Of a stretch of DNA of 64,000 nucleotides, positions 57,233 through 64,000 are shown one piece after another. The notes beneath the pieces are model-generated. The model was not told the DNA's origin, did not search any database, and was given only the letters and a program-made list of their open reading frames with translations. Every line of letters begins with the position of its first letter. The first letter of the stretch is position 1. Source of the DNA: Rhodothermales bacterium (GTDB lineage: Bacteria > Bacteroidota > Rhodothermia > Rhodothermales > VXPQ01); the NCBI GenBank assembly GCA_022825385.1, contig JAJDWX010000006.1:60329-124328 (forward strand), written 5' to 3'. A program made the translations under genes and the position numbers.

Positions 57233-57853
57233 ATGGGCAAGGTCTTCATCTACTGGGATAACTCGAACGTTTTCATCAGCGCCCAGGCTGTCGCTTCCGA
57301 ACGCGAGGGGCCGTCGGCGCTTGCTCGGGTACGCGTGGATTTCAGAAATATGCTTCGGTTGGCAGCGGCGGATCGTCCCATTCACCGGGCGTTGGCGGTG
57401 GGCTCCATTCCGCCGGAGTTGCGCATAGTCTGGAACCGGCTGGAAAACGAGGGCGTCGCCGTGCAGTTGCTGGAGCGGGGAGCGCTTGGCGGGGGAGAGC
57501 AGGGCGTGGACCAATTGCTTCAGACCGCCATGCTCCGCGATGCGCTCGATTTCAACGGCGATCCCGGCGTTGTGGTGCTCCTAACCGGCGATGGACAGGG
57601 GTTTGTGGATGGCGTGGGTTTCTACGCAGACCTGCGGCGTATGCATCGCAAGGGGTGGCAGGTTGAGGTGCTTTTGTGGAGACACAGTTGCAATCGCGCC
57701 ATGCGGGAATGGGTCGAGGAAAACGGCCGCTTCATAGCGCTGGACGATTTCTACGAAAGCGTTACGTTTCTCGTTGGCGCGGCGCCGGGGCAGCCCGTGG
57801 CCGATGCGCGATACGCCAAACCGGTGGATATGGCGCGGCGCACCGGGGCATGA
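57233..57853 (+). CDS. NYN-domain (PIN-like) ribonuclease
   Basis: This 206-residue NYN-domain protein opens with VFIYWDNSNVF, the first catalytic Asp being residue 9, and has GVDQLLQTAML (Asp93) and LLTGDGQGF (Asp120). The acidic triad of the PIN-like nuclease fold is thus present. NYN proteins cleave RNA in defence and RNA-processing roles. The last four bases overlap the ATG of the Fic gene. ATG 57233 fits the family start directly before strand 1. Confidence 0.85.
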   Translation: MGKVFIYWDNSNVFISAQAVASEREGPSALARVRVDFRNMLRLAAADRPIHRALAVGSIPPELRIVWNRLENEGVAVQLLERGALGGGEQGVDQLLQTAMLRDALDFNGDPGVVVLLTGDGQGFVDGVGFYADLRRMHRKGWQVEVLLWRHSCNRAMREWVEENGRFIALDDFYESVTFLVGAAPGQPVADARYAKPVDMARRTGA

Positions 57854-59331
57854 ACGCAACCAGGATCAGACATATCTGGAATCCTTCGACCGGTATTACG
57901 GATCTGGAGGGAGATACGGACGGGCTTGCCGCGACGGAAATTCCCGGCATCAGGGCGGTATGGAGGGATCAGTGCGCGCTTTTGCAGGGGACGAAGTTGC
58001 TTCGCGATTTCAACGAACGGCTTGGTCGCGAGTGGGCGATTGAGACGGGCGTCATCGAGAATCTGTATGAAGTTGAACGAGGCGTAACGCAAACGCTTAT
58101 CGAACAGGGGTTTCGGGCTGAGTTGTTGACGCATGGCTCGACGAATCGTCCGAGGGAGTTTGTTCTCAAGTTACTGGCGGACCAGAAAAGCGCGCTTGAT
58201 GGCGTGTTTGATTTTGTCAAAAGCGAGCGCGTGTTGTCTACATCCTGGATCAAGGAACTTCACGCGGTGCTGTTGCGAAGTCAGGATGTTACGGAGGGAG
58301 TCGACAGTTTCGGGCGCGACGTGGAAATGCCGCTCATAAAGGGAGACTGGAAAAAGCTTCCAAATTCACCGGTGCGGGATGGAGTGCTTTATGCGTATTG
58401 TCCTCCCGAACAGGTTGCGTCCGAGATGGATAGACTGGTCGCGATGCATGTGGAGCACGATGCGCGAGGCGTGCCTACGGAAGTGCAAGCTGCATGGCTG
58501 CACCATCGATTCGCGCAGATTCATCCTTTTCAGGACGGCAACGGACGGATCGCGCGCGCCATTGCGTCGCTGGTGCTCATCAAGGGGGGATTGTTTCCTC
58601 TTGTGGTGACGCGAGACGACAGGACGAATTATCTGGACGCGCTCGAAGAAGCCGACGATGGCGATCTCGAACCGCTTGTGGGTATGATTGCCAGGCTTCA
58701 GCGGATTCGGTTTGCGAGGGCGACGGCTATTTCAGAGGCCATACGGTCTGCAAAGGCAGACGAAAGCGAAGCAATTCAGGGGCTTTATGAGGCTGCGGGC
58801 AAGAAAGCGCAGGAAACAAGAAAGGCATATGCAAAAGTGCAAGATCGGGCGGAAGACATTAAGGAAAATTTGTATGCTCGCCTCGAAGAAATTCGCCCTG
58901 AAATCAGCAATGCATTGCAGCTGTTAGCGTCTTCTGGCGATGTTGCGGTACAGGTTGCGGACGAAGCAAGCGGTCATTACTACCGCGCCCAGATTATTCA
59001 GAATGCGGATGAGCATCTGAATTACCATGTCAATTTTGGACAATATCGTTCCTGGGTATTACTGGATATGTGGTGGGAGCGACAGGCTCGATTGGTGTTT
59101 GCCATCCATGGAATCGGACACGAATTCACCGGAAGTCTTATTTGCGCGCCTTTTTTAGAGTTTCGGGACAGAGGGGAAGACGAAGAAATTCGCTCCACTC
59201 TGGTACCGGTAGCAAGGGAGGGATTCATCTTTTTCTATAACGAAACGAAAAAGGCGGTCTTGGACCGGTTCCGGCCTTGGCGTAAAAGGGTTCTGCAAAT
59301 TGCGCTGAGCGAAGTGACGCTGAATCTGTGA
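57850..59331 (+). CDS. Fic-domain protein (AMP-transferase)
   Basis: This 493-residue Fic enzyme has the full motif HPFQDGNGRIAR at residues 225-236 (catalytic His225). An N-terminal inhibitory helix motif TGVIEN (66-71; S/T-x3-E-N) identifies it as a self-inhibited class II Fic protein. The middle (275-350) is a coiled coil, and the C-terminal ~130 residues look like a mixed domain not recognised. It is translationally coupled to the NYN nuclease. A target-modifying role (AMPylation or related) is the family expectation; whether NYN is a partner or target is unknown. Confidence 0.92.
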   Translation: MNATRIRHIWNPSTGITDLEGDTDGLAATEIPGIRAVWRDQCALLQGTKLLRDFNERLGREWAIETGVIENLYEVERGVTQTLIEQGFRAELLTHGSTNRPREFVLKLLADQKSALDGVFDFVKSERVLSTSWIKELHAVLLRSQDVTEGVDSFGRDVEMPLIKGDWKKLPNSPVRDGVLYAYCPPEQVASEMDRLVAMHVEHDARGVPTEVQAAWLHHRFAQIHPFQDGNGRIARAIASLVLIKGGLFPLVVTRDDRTNYLDALEEADDGDLEPLVGMIARLQRIRFARATAISEAIRSAKADESEAIQGLYEAAGKKAQETRKAYAKVQDRAEDIKENLYARLEEIRPEISNALQLLASSGDVAVQVADEASGHYYRAQIIQNADEHLNYHVNFGQYRSWVLLDMWWERQARLVFAIHGIGHEFTGSLICAPFLEFRDRGEDEEIRSTLVPVAREGFIFFYNETKKAVLDRFRPWRKRVLQIALSEVTLNL

Positions 59332-59407
59332 TGGGGTCTGTTTTGACTATGCTTCGGCTACTCGGCACCGGGTCGTAAAAGCGGTTCGATCATCCGCCGC
59401 AACCCCT

Positions 59408-60613
59408 CTATTCCACCGTAAACGGAACGGACAATTCTGTTTTGCCCCATTGTAACTTGAGCAGGCCGCCTTCGTCTGTTTCCTCGACCAGAATGGCGAA
59501 GGTTTCCACCGATTCGTCGAGGGCGGTTCGGGTTAGTTCGACGCGCCCCAGGTCCAGGGCTGCGTCGTAGGTCGTGCCGCCCTGGCCCGTCTGCGTGTTG
59601 ACGAGCAGCAATCCGCCCTCTTCGGCGGGAATGCTGTAGAGGGTGTATTCTCCGGCAGGCACTTCCAGGTCGCGCAATACGAGGTTGCGGTCGGTCGCGA
59701 AGTGGGTGGCCCGGTTGGCGCCGGTTCGCCAGACTGCTCCGTACGGCACCAGCGCGCCAAAGAGTTCCCGGCCTCGTCTTGAGGGCGTACCGTAGTCTAC
59801 GTGGATCGTTGCGCCGCGCACGGTTGCGCTTGCTTCGCCGCGGCCAGAGAGCGCGCCGAACGAGCGGCCTGCCTTGTCCCGCTCGGCGAACGCTTTCGCC
59901 AGGCGGTCAATGTCCACCGACGGTACGCGCTCCACGATCAGTTTGCGCGTGGTGGCTCCCGCGTCGAGGTGGAGTAGCCGCCCCGCATCGTCTACCCGGA
60001 CGTCCATCGTGCCCCGGAAGGGGTGCTGCACGGTCATGACGTTGTCCGAAACGCGGCGGATAACGAACGGCACGATGCGCTCTCCGGCGAAGAGGTCCTG
60101 CGTGACGCTGTCCGCGCCGGAAGCCCGGGCGCGGGTAAGCATCAGTTCGAAAGGCCAGTGGATCATGTCCAGGAAGGGCAGGACCCCGCCATGCGCGGCT
60201 GTGGCGAGTCGCGTGACGGTGGGATTTTCTTCGCCTCCTTCCGTAAGGATGGTGATGAGGCTGTCGCCCGCAAGGGTGGTATGCCCAAGCGACAACGCCG
60301 ACGTGTCGGCGGGGCTGGAAGGGTCGGAAATAATGGTCAGGTAGCGTTGCAACGCGCCGGTTTCGTCCAGTTCCAGCACATATTCGCGCTTTGTGACGGC
60401 GGGCGTTCGCAGCACGACCTGGGCCGTCATTTTGGCGGGGGTCCGTTCGAACTGTTCCACGGCGAGCGTATCGTCGCCCAGCGTGGTTACGAAGGCGCCG
60501 TTGTTCGGGTCGGCGTCCCGGGGCGGATCGGCAGAGGTCGCGCAGGACAGCAGTGTCAGGGGAATAAGAAGGGCGAGCGCGACGGCCTGGAGGGAGGGGT
60601 TTGGGGTGGGCAT
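59408..60613 (-). CDS. DUF2911-containing lipoprotein
   Basis: This 401-residue protein has a lipoprotein signal (LLIPLTLLSC, lipobox Cys near residue 24). The N-terminal half is an unannotated beta-rich region. Residues ~265-400 match DUF2911: VDYGTPSRRGRELFGALVPYGAVWRTGANRATHF, followed by GEYTLYSIP and WGKTELSVPF. DUF2911 is frequent in Bacteroidota and predicted to be periplasmic or surface-exposed. It may be an accessory surface protein, as it is flanked by the Fic and HNH genes. Confidence 0.82.
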   Translation of the reverse strand: MPTPNPSLQAVALALLIPLTLLSCATSADPPRDADPNNGAFVTTLGDDTLAVEQFERTPAKMTAQVVLRTPAVTKREYVLELDETGALQRYLTIISDPSSPADTSALSLGHTTLAGDSLITILTEGGEENPTVTRLATAAHGGVLPFLDMIHWPFELMLTRARASGADSVTQDLFAGERIVPFVIRRVSDNVMTVQHPFRGTMDVRVDDAGRLLHLDAGATTRKLIVERVPSVDIDRLAKAFAERDKAGRSFGALSGRGEASATVRGATIHVDYGTPSRRGRELFGALVPYGAVWRTGANRATHFATDRNLVLRDLEVPAGEYTLYSIPAEEGGLLLVNTQTGQGGTTYDAALDLGRVELTRTALDESVETFAILVEETDEGGLLKLQWGKTELSVPFTVE

Positions 60614-60696
60614 GGGGGTAGCGGGGAGGGAAGGGTGAGGCGGTGGGGGAAATTAACTTGTTGGGGGGCGGGGGGTTGCGGTGGAACGGGGCCAGA

Positions 60697-62424
60697 TTAA
60701 GCCGATAAATGATTTTCTCCCTGCCATTCGGGCACCTGTTGATCGCGTTTTAATCGCATGCGTTGCAGGCACAAGGCGTCAAATATGTCGCTCAGTTCGC
60801 TTCCATCGGATCTAACCGTAGGCAAACTCGCCGTCGCTTCCAGCCAGAAGCGTTTTTCCAGCAGGTAGTCGTCCTGATAGGCATAATTCCACCAACCGAG
60901 TATCCGGTCCTGCGCTGCTTTCAGGATAGCGTTTCCCGGCAATCGATCTCTTTTTTCGCGCTGATTCACACTCCGATGCGCCGGCATCAGATTCCAAAGG
61001 TCGCCGCATGACCAGACGGCCCAGGGAAAACAGTGGTCTATATCTGCGGCGGTCATCGATAAACGCTTGCCGCTCCAGACGCAAAACAGTTTCTTCTCCG
61101 CACATAATCGAATAGCGCGTTCCCGTGCGATTCGGACATCCCGGGAAGGTTCGGACCAGCCCATGGCAAGGGCAATGTCTCCATCCGTAATTTGCCGTTC
61201 CTGCCTTTCCGCATACCCTTTCATTAAACGCCCCCATTCTGCCACCAGCGCAGGCTCTATCCAGACATCGAAGCGTCGCATGGCGCGCCACAAGTGCCTC
61301 GGAACCATCATTTTTCCGAAACTGGCGAGATATTCCCTGTTTAGCAGAATCTTTTCAGGTCTTCGCAAGACACCTGCTTTGTCGATGGGAAATATAGGCT
61401 TGCCGTCCGGGTATTTGATATACTTTGCAGGCATTCTTGCAATGGTTTCCGCCGCATCTTTCAGGGCGGCGTGCAATGCTTTCCCGATATCCCCGGAAAA
61501 ACTCATGCCTATCCGCATATCCAGAGGCGATACTTCTTTCAGTTGCCGGAACCCCTCTTTGACGAAGCCGAGTTTATCCCCCTCGCTACCCAAATTGAGA
61601 GGGCTTTGCGGCAAACCGCCGGAAATGAGGGGCTTGAAAAGCCGGAGCCATGTCAAGGCAACCAATCCAAGGGGTACGGACACCGTCTCGTCGTCTCTCT
61701 CCGTAACGAAGCCGGAGGCTCCATCTGCAACCCGGCAAAGACTCCGCAACAAAGCCGGCTTGTATGTGGAACTCTTGTCGTCATTCAAAATAATGTGGCG
61801 AAGAAGCGGCAACGCTCCGAGTCCATCGTCCGGGAGCCGGACAGCAATTTGCGTCCAGGAAACATCGTTTCGTCCCAGACGGTCTGCGCTTTCCGTGCAT
61901 CGCTCAATAAACGCTCCGTGATCACGCGCCAAATCCTCTATCTCGCCCGCCGTAGCCGGGTACATACCCCGGTGGGGATCGGCATAGCCCTGACGTAGCG
62001 TAATCGCAATGACTCCGCCGGGCTTGAGAAGATTGATCATTTTCCGAAAAGCCCTCGGGCGTTTGCCCTGAGGCACATGCATCCAGACGGCGCTAACCAG
62101 AATCAGATCGAAGGAGAGGCCGGAGCGGGTCAGTTCGGATAAGCCAGGCAAGGCGTCTTTACTCCACTGGATTCGGGCGTCGGGATGTTCTCGCATCGCC
62201 AGGGTGCGCATCTGCGCGGACGGTTCCGCAGCCACCACATCGTACCCCTTGTCCGCCAGCCACGCTGCATCGCGACCGCTCCCGGCGCCGACGTCCAGTA
62301 CAGCCCCAGAGGACGCGGGCAACAAATCCGTCAGCCAACCATGCACTGATTCCGACGAAACGCCTTCATATCGGGGCGTTACCTCGTCGGCGTGTGCGTC
62401 GTACCATGCGATGGCGCTGGTCAT
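60697..62424 (-). CDS. SAM methyltransferase fused to an HNH endonuclease
   Basis: This 575-residue protein joins two enzymes. Residues ~5-200 are a class I methyltransferase (VLDVGAGSGRD at 42-52; VWMHVPQ). From ~205, NDDKSSTYKPALLRSL is typical of HNH-associated domains, and the HNH site is ~450-490: FCVWSGKRLSMTAADIDHCFPW with NLMPAHRSVNQREK, supplying the His-Asn-His. The single frame is intact. It resembles a standalone restriction-like or modification-dependent nuclease; the methyltransferase target (DNA, RNA or small molecule) is not evident. It is separated from the DUF2911 gene by 83 bases. Confidence 0.85.
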   Translation of the reverse strand: MTSAIAWYDAHADEVTPRYEGVSSESVHGWLTDLLPASSGAVLDVGAGSGRDAAWLADKGYDVVAAEPSAQMRTLAMREHPDARIQWSKDALPGLSELTRSGLSFDLILVSAVWMHVPQGKRPRAFRKMINLLKPGGVIAITLRQGYADPHRGMYPATAGEIEDLARDHGAFIERCTESADRLGRNDVSWTQIAVRLPDDGLGALPLLRHIILNDDKSSTYKPALLRSLCRVADGASGFVTERDDETVSVPLGLVALTWLRLFKPLISGGLPQSPLNLGSEGDKLGFVKEGFRQLKEVSPLDMRIGMSFSGDIGKALHAALKDAAETIARMPAKYIKYPDGKPIFPIDKAGVLRRPEKILLNREYLASFGKMMVPRHLWRAMRRFDVWIEPALVAEWGRLMKGYAERQERQITDGDIALAMGWSEPSRDVRIARERAIRLCAEKKLFCVWSGKRLSMTAADIDHCFPWAVWSCGDLWNLMPAHRSVNQREKRDRLPGNAILKAAQDRILGWWNYAYQDDYLLEKRFWLEATASLPTVRSDGSELSDIFDALCLQRMRLKRDQQVPEWQGENHLSA

Positions 62425-62966
62425 GGAAGGCGGGGCGGATGGTCGGGCATAAACGAAAAATAATCACTGCGTAATATAACGGTTGGGAGCAAACCTGACT
62501 GTGACAGATGGATTTCATGGGGCTGTGGCCCCTGGACAGCGCTTCTTGGGTGCGGAGTCGGCCAGCAACATGGTTTGTGGTCGGGCGCCACGCCCGTTCC
62601 GCTGTACCCGGGCATGGGCGGCGACCAAGATGTAGACTCGGCGGCGGAACTGATCGGGTCAACGCTCCAAAAACTCTCCGCCGTCGAACAATTTGACCTT
62701 GTATAGCGACCCTGCGCCTGGTTTGAAAGGGGTCTCCATCAGTATGACTTCAAAAATTTAATCACAAAAAATTGATACTTAAATAATTAAAGTTGTCATT
62801 TTTTACATCGTGTTTGTTAAACGGATCGTAACAGGTCCAGAAATCGACAAATTTGAAAAAAAGAAGAAGTATTGACACTTTTTTTGCGGTATGTTATAGT
62901 ATAAAAAGTCCCCCGATATTGAGTGGAATTACCCATTCGACACTTTAACTTAATCGGAGGAAAAAA
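62425..62966. other. Intergenic region with an AT-rich promoter island
   Basis: This 542-base stretch has no recognisable gene. From about 62750 onward it becomes very AT-rich and carries the promoter listed at 62872-62900. Confidence 0.6.
62872..62900 (+). promoter_or_regulatory. Sigma-70-type promoter for the lipoprotein gene
   Basis: A perfect TTGACA (62872-62877) lies exactly 17 bases before TATAGT (62895-62900), one base off TATAAT. The distance to the ATG at 62967 leaves a ~60-base leader with GGAGG directly upstream of the start. It is the best sigma-70 match noticed in the window. Confidence 0.75.
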
Positions 62967-63614
62967 ATGAGGCAATGTATTTTCTCGGCATCGCTTTTAT
63001 TGGCGCTTGTTTCCGTTGTCGGATGTCAGCAGACGCCTGTAGCCGAATCCAATCGAACGCTTTTCGACGAGATTGACGCCAATCAACGTCAAGGCGGGCT
63101 TGTAACGCATTTTGCCAGGACTGGAGAAAAGCCGGCGAATGACCCGGCAGGCGACCGGGCCGTTCGTTTGTACGAAAAGGCCGTCGAGCCTTTGCGATAC
63201 CTGACGAAAAATTACGAAGAGGGCGCGATTTCCTTACAGGAGCTTGACGCGGGCGCGCGTGGCATACTTGAGGATATTGCAGGAGACGAAGCAATCATTC
63301 CTCAAGCCGAACAGGCCGTTGCGCATGCCGTGCTGCACGCTATCCTGAATGACCCCGGCGCCCCTAAAGAGACGCTCGCGCATTACACGGATATTCTTGT
63401 CCAGAGAAAATCGCCTCATGCCGAGGTGATTTACGAAGCGTTGGTTGCGCTGGACGGATACTGGGACGAAGATCATGTCAAGACGGCTGCTTCCGAGTCC
63501 ATTGCGAGCGCCGAAGCATGGCTTGGCGGCGCAGAAAATCAAGGGCATATTTCGGCGGATAGCCGCAGTGATATTGGCGCTGCGCTGCGGGGTATGTCGC
63601 AACTTGCCGAATAG
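62967..63614 (+). CDS. Hypothetical lipoprotein
   Basis: This 215-residue protein has a lipoprotein signal (LALVSVVGC, Cys20). The mature part is all-helical and acidic, with repeats of about 40 residues (RAVRLYEKAVEPLRYL, QAEQAVAHAVLHAIL, ETLAHYTDILVQR, AEVIYEALVALDGY), resembling a helical-repeat scaffold. A strong GGAGG precedes the ATG. No known domain is recognised. It has its own promoter and terminator. Confidence 0.75.
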   Translation: MRQCIFSASLLLALVSVVGCQQTPVAESNRTLFDEIDANQRQGGLVTHFARTGEKPANDPAGDRAVRLYEKAVEPLRYLTKNYEEGAISLQELDAGARGILEDIAGDEAIIPQAEQAVAHAVLHAILNDPGAPKETLAHYTDILVQRKSPHAEVIYEALVALDGYWDEDHVKTAASESIASAEAWLGGAENQGHISADSRSDIGAALRGMSQLAE

Positions 63615-63636
63615 GTATTCAGGAAGCCCTGACCGA

Positions 63637-63676
63637 AACCCCTCCCCGTCTACGGATCGGGAGGGGTTTTCTTTTG
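63637..63676 (+). terminator. Intrinsic terminator of the lipoprotein gene
   Basis: AACCCCTCCC pairs with GGGAGGGGTT over ten bases around a 12-base loop and runs into TTTTCTTTT. It begins 22 bases after the lipoprotein stop codon. Confidence 0.85.
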
Positions 63677-63952
63677 TATTGCCGATGATGGGGGGAGGAT
63701 GAGAGTGGCTGTGGTGGAGTGCAACTCCGTTCCTGCGGCTGGGGGGTATCTGGAGCAAGCGGGATGCGGTAACGCAGCGTTTCGGCTGGTAGAAAATAGG
63801 CGGCTACTGGCGTAATCAGCGCAGATGCGCGGATGGTGTACCTGTTCCTGTGCGTTTTCGTGGTTAGCTGTGACCTCTCAATAGGTTGCTCATTATCTCC
63901 GGATTTCCGAATTTATTAGGCACATCCAATCGCAATCCATGGGTAGGTCCGC

Positions 63953-64000
63953 ATGAAAATACACAAAAATTCCCGATTGACGCCGAAAGGTCGAGAGCTT
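63953..64000 (+). mobile_element. IS481-type transposase, 5' end cut by the window edge
   Basis: The last 16 codons read MKIHKNSRLTPKGREL, the N-terminus typical of IS481-family transposases (KIHKNARLTP-type). The rest lies outside the window. The preceding 276 bases (63677-63952) hold no gene and may include the element's left end, for example from the TGTGACCT at 63869, but I could not define the inverted repeat. Confidence 0.7.

Overview
The window is a dense, GC-rich bacterial chromosome segment punctuated by short, strikingly AT-rich intergenic islands. Core gene content (rpmH-rnpA-yidC, mnmE-mnmG-rsmG, recF, mfd, uvrA, metF-metH, murQ) together with a BatA-type VWA protein, a DUF2911 lipoprotein, an outer-membrane barrel protein and frequent TTG/GTG starts suggests a Gram-negative member of the Bacteroidota/Rhodothermota side of the tree; this placement is inference, as no rRNA is present. 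Two near-perfect parS palindromes around murQ-recF and the rpmH/mnmE cluster indicate that the segment lies close to the replication origin, although dnaA, dnaN, parA and parB are not in the window.

Layout. 1-6918: the 3' part of a DEAD-box helicase, then a five-gene minus-strand operon (STAS antagonist, response regulator-PP2C phosphatase, RsbW-type kinase, periplasmic Leu/Ile/Val-type binding protein, membrane histidine kinase) that looks like a ligand-sensing partner-switching module. 7298-7542: two tRNA genes (Val, Gly). 7692-14406: ribosome, RNase P, membrane insertase and tRNA/rRNA modification genes, meeting mfd head-on. 18244-26512: an accessory block with a Type III-like restriction-modification pair, an AAA ATPase, a secreted coiled-coil protein and an unusual LOG/RecG-like/beta-sandwich fusion. 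The Mod-Res pair is bracketed by two related AT-rich leader sequences. 27396-30497: a TPR protein, an AT-rich palindromic terminator, parS, murQ, recF, a second parS and a MaoC dehydratase.

30717-39032 holds envelope genes: three family-4 glycosyltransferases, a polytopic membrane protein, a DUF3047 protein and an MMPL/RND transporter. 39123-46646 carries uvrA and the metF-metH pair on the minus strand. A hipBA-like toxin-antitoxin pair with two N8-spaced inverted-repeat operators is divergent from metF, followed by BatA-like, barrel and HflX genes.

53182-62424 is a second accessory island: a three-gene TIGR04255 cassette framed by 39-bp G-rich direct repeats, a PIN-like protein, two tiny overlapping genes (one apparently frameshifted), a translationally coupled NYN nuclease-Fic pair, a DUF2911 lipoprotein and a methyltransferase-HNH fusion. 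The right end carries a lipoprotein with a textbook sigma-70 promoter and terminator, then the first codons of an IS481-type transposase cut by the window edge.

The best candidates for under-described biology are the LOG-RecG-like fusion, the Mod-Res-ATPase cassette with duplicated leaders, the repeat-flanked TIGR04255 cassette, the NYN-Fic couple and the methyltransferase-HNH fusion. All calls come from reading the sequence; no database search was run.
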